Of a stretch of 6,207 nucleotides of DNA, positions 1-6,207 are shown in pieces. Made by a program: the position numbers and the translations under genes. Source of the DNA: Actinomycetota bacterium. GTDB lineage: Bacteria; Actinomycetota; Actinomycetes; Nanopelagicales; Nanopelagicaceae. The stretch is taken from assembly GCA_009697555.1 (NCBI GenBank), contig WLQV01000063.1:1-6207 (forward strand), read 5' to 3'. Within the stretch, counting starts at the first letter, position 1, and every line of letters begins with the position of its first letter. Under the pieces are notes generated by a model. That model saw only the letters and a list, made by a program, of their open reading frames with translations. It was not told the origin of the DNA and did no database searches.

Positions 1-31
1 CTTCGCTGGCTTAGTGCTGTACGGAAGATTC
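1..31. other. Short non-coding edge after the ABC exporter; no recognised signal
   Basis: These 31 bases follow the stop codon of the exporter gene on the minus strand. I see no complete hairpin, T-tract or start codon with a ribosome binding site, so whether the operon terminates here cannot be decided from the window. Confidence 0.5.
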
Positions 32-1900
32 TTAATTCGTCGCAGATAAATCTTGACGGGCGTAAAGATCAGCATACAAACCACCGGCGGCAACTAATGC
101 ATCATGCTTTCCGCGCTCAACAATCTGACCCTTTTCAAGGACCAAAATCTGATCAGCATCGCGCACGGTGCTTAAACGATGTGCAATCACAATGCTGGTT
201 CGCCCTTGCAGCGCAATCTTTAACGCTTCTTGGACGAGTGCTTCATTCTCTGAATCCAAGTGCGCAGTAGCCTCGTCAAGAATCACAACAGATGGTGCTT
301 TGAGGAGTAAGCGAGCAATCGCGAGGCGTTGCTTTTCGCCACCGGAAAGGCGATGACCGCGCTCTCCCACCATGGTGTCTAGGCCATTAGGCAGTGATGA
401 AATCAGTTTCCAGATTTGAGCTTGCTGACATGCCTGCTTCATCTCATCTTCGGTCGCATCAGCCTTCGCATAACGCAAATTCTCTGCAATAGATTCATGA
501 AAAAGGTGCGCATCCTGCATGACGACACCAATGGCACCGCGCAGTGAATTCATCGTGAGATCGCGAATGTCATTTCCGTCGATAAAAATTCCGCCCTCTG
601 TCACATCGTAAAGGCGCGGAATCAATGCGGTAATCGTGGTCTTCCCCGCACCAGATGGACCAACCAGTGCAGTCAGTGTCCCTGATTCTGCGGTGAATGA
701 GATGTTTTTCAGAATCTCACCACTTTGTACTAACTCTGGCTTTGCCGCTGACTCGAGCGATGCTAACGAAATTTCATCGGCGCGTGGATAAGAAAAACTC
801 ACATTACGAAATTCCACTGCAGGCTTTCTATTCTCTAAAACCCTAGCGTTGGCGCGATCTTGCACCATTGGTTGAAGATCGAGAACTTCGAAGACTCGTT
901 CAAAGGAAACAAGTGAGGTCATGACATCTACCCGCACATTAGATAGCGCAGTCAGTGGTCCATAAAGTCGAGCCAAGAGCGCAGTGATCGCAAGCAATGT
1001 TCCAACTGTTACTTTCCCAGAAATTGCTAGATGTCCACCGATTCCAAAGGCAAAAGCGGTCGCAATCGCGGCAACGCTGGTGAGTGCAATAAAGAAGAGT
1101 CGGTTAAGCAGAGCCATCGTGATTCCAATATCGGCAACGCGTCGTGCTTTACTCCGGAAAGTCTTCTCTTCTACTTCAGCCCGGCCATAGAGCGCCACAA
1201 GCATTGCGCCGGAAACATTGAAGCGCTCTGTCATAGTGCTCGACATTTCGGCATTTGTTTGGAATGACTCACGGGTGAGAATTTGCAACCTACGTCCAAC
1301 CCATCGAGTGGGCAGGAGAAATACTGGAAGCAGTAGGAGTGAAACAACCGTGATCTGCCAAGAGAGAATCAACATCGTAATAATTACCAAAATCAGAGAG
1401 ACCACGTTGCTTACGACGCCAGAAAGAGTGGCGGTAAAGGCTTGCTGAGCGCCAATTACATCGGAGTTGATTCGGGAAATAAGTGCACCAGTCTGGGTGC
1501 GGGTAAAGAATGCAATCGATTGGCGTTGCACATGTGCAAAAACCAGAGAGCGTAAATCATAAATTAGGCCTTCACCGATTCGTGATGAGAACCAGCGACC
1601 GACAATGCTCATCAAGCCATCCCCGATAGCAATTAGCCCCACTGCAATCGCCAGCATCGTGACGAGGTGGCCATTCTTTGGAATTACTCCATCATCGATC
1701 AGGCGGCGAAGTAAGAGTGGAGATGCAACCATCAAGAAGGCATCGATAACAACGGTCACCAAGAAGATGATGATCTGCCACTTGTAGGGCTTAGCAAAGA
1801 GGAAGATACGGCGAACAGTTCCCGCTTTAAGTTTCTGATTCTTTACTGAGGAGTCGGCGGTCATAGACCGCATCGACATCCACATCGCATGCTGTGACAT
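32..1900 (-). CDS. ABC exporter, fused transmembrane and ATPase domains (type IV half-transporter)
   Basis: A 622-residue half-transporter. Residues about 30-335 form the six-helix exporter membrane domain, with hydrophobic segments near 43-63, 80-100, 160-180, 181-200 and 265-310. The ATPase domain follows: Walker A GPSGAGKTT (414-422, Lys420), Q-loop Gln462, signature LSGGEKQR (518-525), Walker B SVVILDEAT (537-545, catalytic Glu543), D-loop HLDS and switch His574. All catalytic residues are intact, so it should work as a homodimer, or as a heterodimer with another half-transporter. A stretch at about 374-395 lengthens the first ATPase strands, as I recall from related actinobacterial exporters (DEISLASLES). 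The start is uncertain: the first ATG is 3 nt past the sufT stop with no clear Shine-Dalgarno sequence, and further in-frame ATGs occur at codons 6, 8, 10 and 13. The substrate (lipid, drug, peptide or thiol compound) cannot be determined. It is probably cotranscribed with the suf genes. Confidence 0.93.
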   Translation of the reverse strand: MSQHAMWMSMRSMTADSSVKNQKLKAGTVRRIFLFAKPYKWQIIIFLVTVVIDAFLMVASPLLLRRLIDDGVIPKNGHLVTMLAIAVGLIAIGDGLMSIVGRWFSSRIGEGLIYDLRSLVFAHVQRQSIAFFTRTQTGALISRINSDVIGAQQAFTATLSGVVSNVVSLILVIITMLILSWQITVVSLLLLPVFLLPTRWVGRRLQILTRESFQTNAEMSSTMTERFNVSGAMLVALYGRAEVEEKTFRSKARRVADIGITMALLNRLFFIALTSVAAIATAFAFGIGGHLAISGKVTVGTLLAITALLARLYGPLTALSNVRVDVMTSLVSFERVFEVLDLQPMVQDRANARVLENRKPAVEFRNVSFSYPRADEISLASLESAAKPELVQSGEILKNISFTAESGTLTALVGPSGAGKTTITALIPRLYDVTEGGIFIDGNDIRDLTMNSLRGAIGVVMQDAHLFHESIAENLRYAKADATEDEMKQACQQAQIWKLISSLPNGLDTMVGERGHRLSGGEKQRLAIARLLLKAPSVVILDEATAHLDSENEALVQEALKIALQGRTSIVIAHRLSTVRDADQILVLEKGQIVERGKHDALVAAGGLYADLYARQDLSATN

Positions 1901-1903
1901 TAT

Positions 1904-2215
1904 TTAAACGGTGAATCCGAGAGCGCGCAGCTGTTCTCTTCCGTCGTCGGTGATTTTATCTGGACCCCAAGGTGGCATCCAGACCCAATTAATTTTTACA
2001 TCGGCAGTTAGACCGGCAAGTGCTTGGTGAGTCTGATCTTCAATCACATCTTGGAGTGGGCAGGCAGCTGAGGTAAGCGTCATGTTGAGGACGGCAATAT
2101 TGTTCTCATCAACCATGACATCGTAAATCAGGCCAAGGTCAACCACATTGATCCCTAATTCTGGGTCGACAACATCTTTCATTGCCTCAGTAACATCATC
2201 AATTGCTGCAACCAT
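1904..2215 (-). CDS. sufT: SufT, DUF59/MIP18-family Fe-S maturation factor
   Basis: A 103-residue single-domain protein of the MIP18 (DUF59) family, of normal length. The family core is DPELGINVVDLGLIYDV (17-33), followed by MTLTSAACPLQD (45-56) with the conserved Cys52-Pro53. It ends with PPWGPDKITDDGREQLRALG (81-100), the C-terminus typical of SufT encoded at the end of actinobacterial suf operons. Related proteins act late in Fe-S cluster maturation or delivery, notably under high demand for Fe-S clusters; the exact biochemistry is unsettled. The same fold also occurs in PaaD, but the suf context and the short length argue against the phenylacetate pathway. The stop codon is only 3 nt from the start of the downstream ABC transporter gene. 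Confidence 0.95.
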   Translation of the reverse strand: MVAAIDDVTEAMKDVVDPELGINVVDLGLIYDVMVDENNIAVLNMTLTSAACPLQDVIEDQTHQALAGLTADVKINWVWMPPWGPDKITDDGREQLRALGFTV

Positions 2216-2221
2216 GATTCG

Positions 2222-2230
2222 CCTCTTCTC
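2222..2230 (-). promoter_or_regulatory. Ribosome binding site of sufT
   Basis: GAGAAGAGG on the minus strand lies in the 27-nt gap between sufU and sufT, 6 nt from the sufT ATG. The purine-rich run and its spacing support the chosen start. Confidence 0.65.
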
Positions 2231-2242
2231 TTCGTCGGAATT

Positions 2243-2680
2243 CTACTGTGCTTGCGCCTGAACGGATGCATCCTTAAATGCCATCCATCCCAGGAGCGCG
2301 CATTTAATACGAGCTGGATATTTTGAAACACCGGCAAATGCCACCGCATCATCGAGAATCTCAGGGTCTCCAGCTGATGTTCCCTTGCTCTGCATCAGCG
2401 CAGTGAATTCATCCAAAATCACATTTGCTTCTTTGATGCCAAGGCCAGTCACTAGATCGGACATCATGGAGACGCTGGCCTGTGAGATTGAACAGCCAAC
2501 TCCATCCCACGTTACCTCAGCGACCACTCCATCGTTCACTGAAACTTTCACTGTCACTTCATCACCACAACTGGGATTGATGTGATGCACTTGCACGCCA
2601 GAATTCTTCGAAAGACCCTTATGCAACGGGCGCTTGTAATGATCAAGAATGACTTGTTGGTAGAGCGAATCTAATTCCAT
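2243..2680 (-). CDS. sufU: SufU, zinc-dependent sulfur acceptor for SufS
   Basis: A 145-residue SufU of the Gram-positive and actinobacterial type. In Bacillus subtilis the homologue is a zinc protein that takes the persulfide from SufS and passes it to the scaffold. Expected metal or sulfur ligands are all present: Cys38 and Asp40 in NPSCGDEV, Cys63 in GVGCSISQAS, and Cys127 in RIKCALLGW. The segment before Cys127 (GDPEILDDAVAFAGVSKYPA, 105-124) is the insertion that separates SufU from the IscU scaffold, and no IscU-type LPPVK motif for HscA binding is visible. The N-terminus LYQQVILDHYKRPLHKG is typical. The C-terminus ends in a short QAQAQ tail. The gene overlaps sufS by one base and lies 27 nt ahead of sufT. 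Confidence 0.96.
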   Translation of the reverse strand: MELDSLYQQVILDHYKRPLHKGLSKNSGVQVHHINPSCGDEVTVKVSVNDGVVAEVTWDGVGCSISQASVSMMSDLVTGLGIKEANVILDEFTALMQSKGTSAGDPEILDDAVAFAGVSKYPARIKCALLGWMAFKDASVQAQAQ

Positions 2681-3945
2681 TACTTATCCTTGAAATATTC
2701 CTGTGCACCAGCAATGCCAGCAAGCAGTGCGTCAACTTCGCTCGCATCGTTATAGAGATAGAAGGATGCGCGAGTTGTCGCAGTGATACCAAATTTGCGA
2801 GTAAGTGGCCAGGCGCAGTGATGGCCGGTGCGAACTGCAATTCCTTGCGAATCTAGATACTGACCTAAATCGTGAGGATGAATTGCGCCAACGGTAAATG
2901 AAACAGTTCCGCCACGATCGACTGTGCTCTCTGGGCCAAAGACTTTTGCCTCTTCAATATTCGCAAGACCGGCGAGCAATTGTTCAGTCAGCAATAACTC
3001 GTGTGCTGAAATTTTTTCCAAGCCAACGTTGGTGAGATATTCCAAGGCGCTCGCCAGACCCACTGCCTGCGCCATGTTAGGGACACCGGCTTCAAAGCGG
3101 CGTGGTGATGGCGCCCAAGTAGCATCGAGCATCGAAACATTTTCAATCATCGAGCCACCGAAGAGAAATGGCGGTAGATCTTCTAGTAATTCACTTCTAC
3201 CCCAGAGCACACCAATGCCAGTTGGGCCTAGCGCTTTATGTCCAGAGAAAGTTAGAAAATCGACTCCGAGTTTTTCAACATCTATTGCTTTATGTGGCGC
3301 AGATTGGCAGGCATCGAGAACCACGACTGCGCCAACTTCATGTGCGCGCGCCACAATCTGCTCAAGTGGATTAATAGTTCCGAGCACATTTGATTGATGT
3401 GTGAGTGCGACAATCCGAGTATCCGAGTTGATCAACTCCGAAATTTTGCTCAGATCAAGTCGGCCTTCAGGGGTAACTTCAAACCAGACCAACTCCGCGC
3501 CTGTGCGCTTTGCTAATTGTTGCCAGGGAATCAGATTTGCGTGGTGCTCCATCTCGGTAACCACAATGCGATCGCCGCGTTTGATCTGGAAGCGATTGAG
3601 TGAATCCCCACTAGAGAAGGCATAAGCCAGAAGATTGAGGCTCTCTGTAGCGCTCTTGGTAAAGATAATTTCATCAACTGTGGCACGAAGGAACTTTGCA
3701 ACGCTTTCGCGCGCGCCTTCGTAGGCCTCTGTCGCCTCTTCTGCTAATTGATGTGCACCGCGATGTACTGCCGCATTGTGCATGCGGTAGAAATTGGCCT
3801 CTGCTGAAATGACGCTCTCAGGCTTCTGGCTTGTTGCACCGCTATCGAGATAGACCAACTTTTTTCCATCGCGCACTGTTCTGGTAAAGATAGGAAAGTC
3901 ACGGCGAATTACGGCCGTATCCAGTGGCGAGGAAGAATTACTCAT
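2680..3945 (-). CDS. sufS: SufS, PLP-dependent cysteine desulfurase
   Basis: A 421-residue group II cysteine desulfurase (fold-type I aminotransferase class V), which converts L-cysteine to alanine and holds the released sulfur as a persulfide. Visible residues are the PLP Schiff-base lysine Lys237 in TFSGHKALGPTG, the ring-stacking histidine His134 in TEMEHHANLIPW, Asp211 and Gln214 in VLDACQSAPH, the catalytic cysteine Cys377 in VRTGHHCAWPL, and the substrate-binding arginine Arg392 in TTRASFYLYN. The RTGHHCA-type motif around the cysteine is that of SufS rather than IscS/NifS. The N-terminus (RRDFPIF...LVYLDSGATSQKP) matches the family's normal start. The gene begins 16 nt after the sufC stop without a recognisable Shine-Dalgarno sequence. 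Its stop overlaps the sufU ATG (TAATG), in line with the direct sulfur transfer from SufS to SufU. Confidence 0.98.
   Translation of the reverse strand: MSNSSSPLDTAVIRRDFPIFTRTVRDGKKLVYLDSGATSQKPESVISAEANFYRMHNAAVHRGAHQLAEEATEAYEGARESVAKFLRATVDEIIFTKSATESLNLLAYAFSSGDSLNRFQIKRGDRIVVTEMEHHANLIPWQQLAKRTGAELVWFEVTPEGRLDLSKISELINSDTRIVALTHQSNVLGTINPLEQIVARAHEVGAVVVLDACQSAPHKAIDVEKLGVDFLTFSGHKALGPTGIGVLWGRSELLEDLPPFLFGGSMIENVSMLDATWAPSPRRFEAGVPNMAQAVGLASALEYLTNVGLEKISAHELLLTEQLLAGLANIEEAKVFGPESTVDRGGTVSFTVGAIHPHDLGQYLDSQGIAVRTGHHCAWPLTRKFGITATTRASFYLYNDASEVDALLAGIAGAQEYFKDK
2687..2691 (-). promoter_or_regulatory. Ribosome binding site of sufU
   Basis: On the minus strand AAGGA lies 6 nt upstream of the sufU ATG, inside the last codons of sufS (FKDK). 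It supports the start that overlaps the sufS stop codon by one base. Confidence 0.65.
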
Positions 3946-3961
3946 AGCGAATTACTGACGA

Positions 3962-4714
3962 CTATTGCGTAACGTATTCAGCGTAGCCAGATTCTTCGAG
4001 CTTCTCTGCTAACTCTGGGCCGCCCTCTTCAACTACCCGACCAGCAGCGAAGACGTGCACGAAATCTGGTTTGATGTAACGAAGAATGCGGGTGTAGTGA
4101 GTAATGAGCAGTACGCCAAGGTCATTAGCTGCCTTTGCGCGATTGACGCCCTCAGAAACAATACGAAGCGCATCAACATCGAGGCCAGAATCTGTCTCAT
4201 CGAGAATCGCAATCTTTGGCTTCAATAATTCCAATTGCATGATTTCATGGCGCTTCTTCTCGCCGCCCGAGAATCCTTCATTGACGTTGCGCTCAGCAAA
4301 TGCTGGATCCATGTTGAGTGCATTCATTGCATCCTTTACTTCGCCAACCCAAGTGCGAAGTTTTGGCGCCTCGCCGCGAAGTGCTGTTGCAGCAGTGCGG
4401 AGAAAGTTAGAGACCGAAACGCCAGGAACTTCAACTGGATATTGCATCGCAAGGAAGAGTCCAGCACGAGCGCGCTCATCCACTGTCATCTCTAGGAGAT
4501 CAACGCCATCGAGTGTTACTGAACCGCCTGTGATCTTGTACTTAGGGTGACCGGCAATTGAGTAAGCAAGGGTTGATTTACCAGAACCGTTAGGTCCCAT
4601 AACTGCATGTGTCTCACCGGAGCGGATTGTGAGATCCACGCCTTTAAGAATCTCTTTAGCGCCAGCTTCGGTGTCGACTGAAACTTGCAGGTTCTTGATC
4701 TCTAGTGTGCTCAT
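3962..4714 (-). CDS. sufC: SufC, ABC-type ATPase of the Fe-S assembly scaffold
   Basis: A 250-residue ATPase of the usual SufC length, with one nucleotide-binding domain and no membrane segments. All motifs are present: Walker A GPNGSGKST (residues 40-48, Lys46), Q-loop Gln91 in AMQYPVEVPGVS, signature FSGGEKKRHE (148-157), Walker B IAILDETD (168-175, Glu173), the SufC-typical DSGLDVDAL D-loop (175-183) and the switch histidine His206 in LLITHYTRIL. The signature FSGGEKKR and LDETDSGLD distinguish SufC from transporter ATPases. ATP-driven SufC dimerisation remodels SufB-SufD during cluster assembly (known for the family). It follows the Rieske gene by 11 nt and carries its own strong ribosome binding site, unlike sufD and sufS. 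This fits the extra copies of SufC needed for a 1:2:1 complex, although that link is inference. Nothing appears degraded. Confidence 0.98.
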   Translation of the reverse strand: MSTLEIKNLQVSVDTEAGAKEILKGVDLTIRSGETHAVMGPNGSGKSTLAYSIAGHPKYKITGGSVTLDGVDLLEMTVDERARAGLFLAMQYPVEVPGVSVSNFLRTAATALRGEAPKLRTWVGEVKDAMNALNMDPAFAERNVNEGFSGGEKKRHEIMQLELLKPKIAILDETDSGLDVDALRIVSEGVNRAKAANDLGVLLITHYTRILRYIKPDFVHVFAAGRVVEEGGPELAEKLEESGYAEYVTQ

Positions 4715-4718
4715 CGCT

Positions 4719-4726
4719 TCTCCTCT
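4719..4726 (-). promoter_or_regulatory. Ribosome binding site of sufC
   Basis: On the minus strand AGAGGAGA precedes the sufC ATG, with the AGGAG core (4720-4724) 5 nt from the start codon. It overlaps the last base of the Rieske stop codon. This is the strongest Shine-Dalgarno match in the window and fixes the sufC start. Confidence 0.75.
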
Positions 4727-5022
4727 TATGCCGTCACGGTGACGGTGTCACCATCGATAGAAATTGAATATGTCTCAAGTGCTTGTGTTGCAGGTGGTGT
4801 CGTAGCTTCGCCATTACGGAGATCAAATTGCGCACCGTGTAACCAGCACTCAATCTTGTAGCCATCGAGTTCGCCTTCACTCAGTGATGCATCTGCATGT
4901 GTGCAGGTATCTGCAACCGCAAAAACTTCATCGCCCACACGAGCGACGCAGACGCTGGTGCCATCAACATCCACTTTGACTGCGCTGCCAGGAGCTAAAG
5001 AACTCAATTGCAATTGGGTCAT
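4726..5022 (-). CDS. Rieske-type [2Fe-2S] ferredoxin within the suf operon
   Basis: A 98-residue soluble protein made essentially of one Rieske domain. The cluster ligands are visible as C40-T-H42 and C59-W-L-H62, that is CxH-x16-CxxH, with the second box reading ECWLHGAQFDLRNG as in the ferredoxin subunits of bacterial non-haem-iron dioxygenases (BphA3/NirD-like). There is no signal peptide or membrane anchor, so it should act in the cytosol. It lacks the extra disulfide cysteines of the high-potential bc1-type Rieske proteins; Cys25 is the only other cysteine. Its ATG follows the sufD stop with no base between them (TAAATG), and only a weak GGGTG-like sequence precedes it. Related genes sit at this position in many actinobacterial suf operons (from memory). 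An electron-donor role in cluster assembly is plausible but unproven; it could also be a client that received its cluster from the neighbouring machinery. Confidence 0.92.
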   Translation of the reverse strand: MTQLQLSSLAPGSAVKVDVDGTSVCVARVGDEVFAVADTCTHADASLSEGELDGYKIECWLHGAQFDLRNGEATTPPATQALETYSISIDGDTVTVTA

Positions 5023-6105
5023 TTACGCACCCACTCGCGAGAGCTCAGTATCAATGTGCGTCATCAAACGCTCTTGAATATCTTCAGCGCCGATGTGACC
5101 GATAATTTCTGCGAAGAAACCACGAACAACAAGGCGACGGGCATCATCGCTCTCAATGCCGCGTGACATCAGATAGAAAAGTTGTTCGTCATCGAAGCGA
5201 CCTGTTGTGCTCGCATGTCCAGCGCCAACAATCTCGCCAGTTTCAATCTCTAAATTGGGAACTGAATCAGCACGCGCACCATCGCTGAGTAGAAGATTGC
5301 GATTGAGTTCGTAAGTATCCGTGCCCTCTGCTGCGGCGCGAATAAATACATCGCCGATCCAGACGGTATGGGCCTTATCCCCTGTCAATGCACCTTTGTA
5401 ATTCACGCGAGATTTAGCGCGAGGTACCAAGTGATCCACATGTAAGCGATGCTCCTGATGTTGGCCAGCACTTGCAAAATAAACACCATTGAGACTTACG
5501 CTGGCACCTTCACCGCGAAATTCCACAGTAGGCAGAATTCGAACTAACGATCCACCTAATGTGACCACGATTGATTCAAGCGAAGCATCACGATCGAGAA
5601 TGGCGTGATGACGAGCTGAATAGACAGTATCTGCGCTCCACTCTTGCAATGAGATAAATGTGAGTGAGGCTCCTGCGCCAAGTTCCATCTCTAGATCTTC
5701 ACCAAGAATGGTGCTTCCGGAATTCTCCAAAATCACCTTGGCATGAGCATTCACACCGAGTGAGATTTTGATTCGCGAATATTCACCAGCAACGCTCTTG
5801 CGTCCTAAGTAGATAGGTTCAGCGAGAGTGATGCCTTTATCAATCGAAAGATGGGAAATAGCAGTAACTTCTGAGCGAGCATGAAGTACAACTGCATCAT
5901 CACTCTGACTAAATGGCGCAATCGCATCTGGTGCAACTTGAGCGAATGTAACTCCGCTAGTTAAACCAGTACGAAGGAAGAGTGAGCTCTCGCCGCTGCG
6001 CACCACAGTTCCGTCATGGAGCCCACCCATTCGAGCAAGTGGTGTAAATCGCCATGCTTCTTCGCGTCCAGTAGGAGTGAGGTAGTTGGTTTGTAAACCT
6101 TGCAT
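5023..6105 (-). CDS. sufD: SufD, Fe-S cluster assembly scaffold subunit
   Basis: A 360-residue SufD, partner of SufB in the SufBC2D scaffold that assembles Fe-S clusters in the cytosol. The N-terminus carries the family motif GREEAWRFTPL (residues 13-23), followed by a long beta-rich stretch expected to form the right-handed beta-helix. The C-terminal hallmark reads NLEIETGEIVGAGHAS (284-299), then YLMSRGI (311-317) and ARRLVVRGFFAEII (322-335). His297 in GAGHAS is in the position of the SufD histidine implicated at the SufB-SufD interface in Escherichia coli (known for the family; assignment here by motif). The protein contains no cysteine at all, so any cluster ligands in the complex must come mainly from SufB. 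The ATG overlaps the sufB stop by one base and has no good Shine-Dalgarno sequence at normal spacing, which supports coupling. An N-terminus starting at MQGLQTNYL is short for some actinobacterial SufDs but leaves the conserved motif intact. Confidence 0.95.
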   Translation of the reverse strand: MQGLQTNYLTPTGREEAWRFTPLARMGGLHDGTVVRSGESSLFLRTGLTSGVTFAQVAPDAIAPFSQSDDAVVLHARSEVTAISHLSIDKGITLAEPIYLGRKSVAGEYSRIKISLGVNAHAKVILENSGSTILGEDLEMELGAGASLTFISLQEWSADTVYSARHHAILDRDASLESIVVTLGGSLVRILPTVEFRGEGASVSLNGVYFASAGQHQEHRLHVDHLVPRAKSRVNYKGALTGDKAHTVWIGDVFIRAAAEGTDTYELNRNLLLSDGARADSVPNLEIETGEIVGAGHASTTGRFDDEQLFYLMSRGIESDDARRLVVRGFFAEIIGHIGAEDIQERLMTHIDTELSRVGA

Positions 6106-6207
6106 TAACCAACCGCGCCTTCCATTTGGAGTTCGATCAAGCGGTTTAATTCAAGTGCGTACTCCATGGGAAGTTCGCGCGCAATTGGCTCAATAAAGCC
6201 ACGCACA
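6105..6207 (-). CDS. sufB: SufB, Fe-S cluster assembly scaffold protein, C-terminal end only (partial)
   Basis: This is the last 33 codons plus the TAA stop of a gene whose 5' part lies beyond the right edge of the window. Reading the minus strand in the frame of that stop gives a peptide starting [20 protein letters not shown] and ending in QMEGAVG. The RGFIEPI...[14 protein letters not shown] pattern is the characteristic SufB C-terminus, where the arginine, glutamate and proline-rich segment follows the beta-helical core. SufB is the cluster-building subunit of the cytosolic SufB-SufC2-SufD scaffold. The stop codon shares one base with the ATG of the next gene, sufD (TAATG), so the two are almost certainly translationally coupled. 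The catalytic cysteine region and the start are not visible here. The gene name rests on this short tail plus the operon context. Confidence 0.93.
   Translation of the reverse strand, partial: VRGFIEPIARELPMEYALELNRLIELQMEGAVG

Noticed and set aside
168..1787. Several plus-strand open frames of 60-78 codons opposite the ABC exporter
   Set aside because: All are antisense to an intact exporter gene with every ATPase motif in place. None shows a recognisable protein pattern.
2643..2840. Minus-strand open frame of 65 codons overlapping the sufS/sufU junction
   Set aside because: It is an alternative frame of the 3' end of sufS, which is fully conserved up to its stop. It has no domain or ribosome binding site.
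2924..3397. Plus-strand open frame of 157 codons opposite sufS
   Set aside because: It is wholly inside the confident sufS gene on the other strand. The composition is low in structure-like patterns, with no ribosome binding site and no family resemblance.
4104..4550. Long plus-strand open frame of 148 codons opposite sufC
   Set aside because: It lies entirely antisense to a clear SufC gene. Its translation is Ser/Arg/Pro-rich with no recognisable domain, as expected for a reverse-strand shadow frame.
4738..4752. Perfect 6-bp inverted repeat GGTGAC-GGT-GTCACC near the end of the Rieske gene, possible hairpin just ahead of the sufC ribosome binding site
   Set aside because: It lies in codons for a beta-strand of alternating valine and threonine, whose repeated GTG/ACC-type codons create such symmetry by chance. 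It has no U-tract, so it is not a terminator; a mild effect on sufC translation cannot be excluded.
1..6207. Mobile elements, CRISPR repeats, tRNA or other RNA genes, signs of horizontal transfer
   Set aside because: None was seen. The window is filled by one conserved operon with even base usage by eye, and no direct repeats, transposase motifs or tRNA-like folds were recognised.

Overview
The window holds one unidirectional cluster, all on the minus strand, that encodes almost a whole SUF-type iron-sulfur cluster assembly pathway followed by an ABC exporter. In transcription order (right to left) it contains the last 33 codons of sufB, sufD, a small Rieske-type ferredoxin, sufC, sufS, sufU, sufT (DUF59/MIP18 family) and a fused TMD-NBD ABC transporter half-molecule. 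Coding density is extreme. Gene junctions are 1-nt overlaps (sufB/sufD and sufS/sufU, both TAATG), a 0-nt junction (sufD/Rieske, TAAATG), or gaps of 3 to 27 nt. No terminator or internal promoter could be recognised, and no stretch over 31 bases lacks a gene.

The order sufB-sufD-(Rieske)-sufC-sufS-sufU-sufT is the actinobacterial arrangement as I know it: the U-type protein SufU replaces SufE/SufA, and SufT ends the set. The protein sequences (SufB C-terminus, the SufD motif with GAGHAST, the SufT C-terminus PPWGPDKITDDGREQLRALG) read as actinobacterial. Base composition looks close to balanced (about half GC by eye, not computed), which is low for a typical soil actinobacterium. With the tight gene packing this suggests a streamlined, perhaps aquatic actinobacterium such as the freshwater acI/Nanopelagicales group. 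That lineage guess is inference only.

How the parts work together: SufS, a PLP cysteine desulfurase, takes sulfur from cysteine as a persulfide. SufU, a zinc protein in the Gram-positive SUF system, accepts it. The SufB-SufC2-SufD scaffold builds the cluster, powered by the SufC ATPase. SufT assists maturation of target proteins. The Rieske protein is a plausible electron carrier or itself a client. The terminal ABC exporter sits 3 nt behind sufT and is probably cotranscribed. Its substrate cannot be read from the sequence; a link to sulfur or Fe-S metabolism is a guess from position.

The region is mostly a conserved housekeeping operon. I see no convincing previously undescribed system. The points most worth a second look are the coupled exporter, the Rieske gene inside the scaffold genes, and the alternation of junctions with and without a Shine-Dalgarno sequence.
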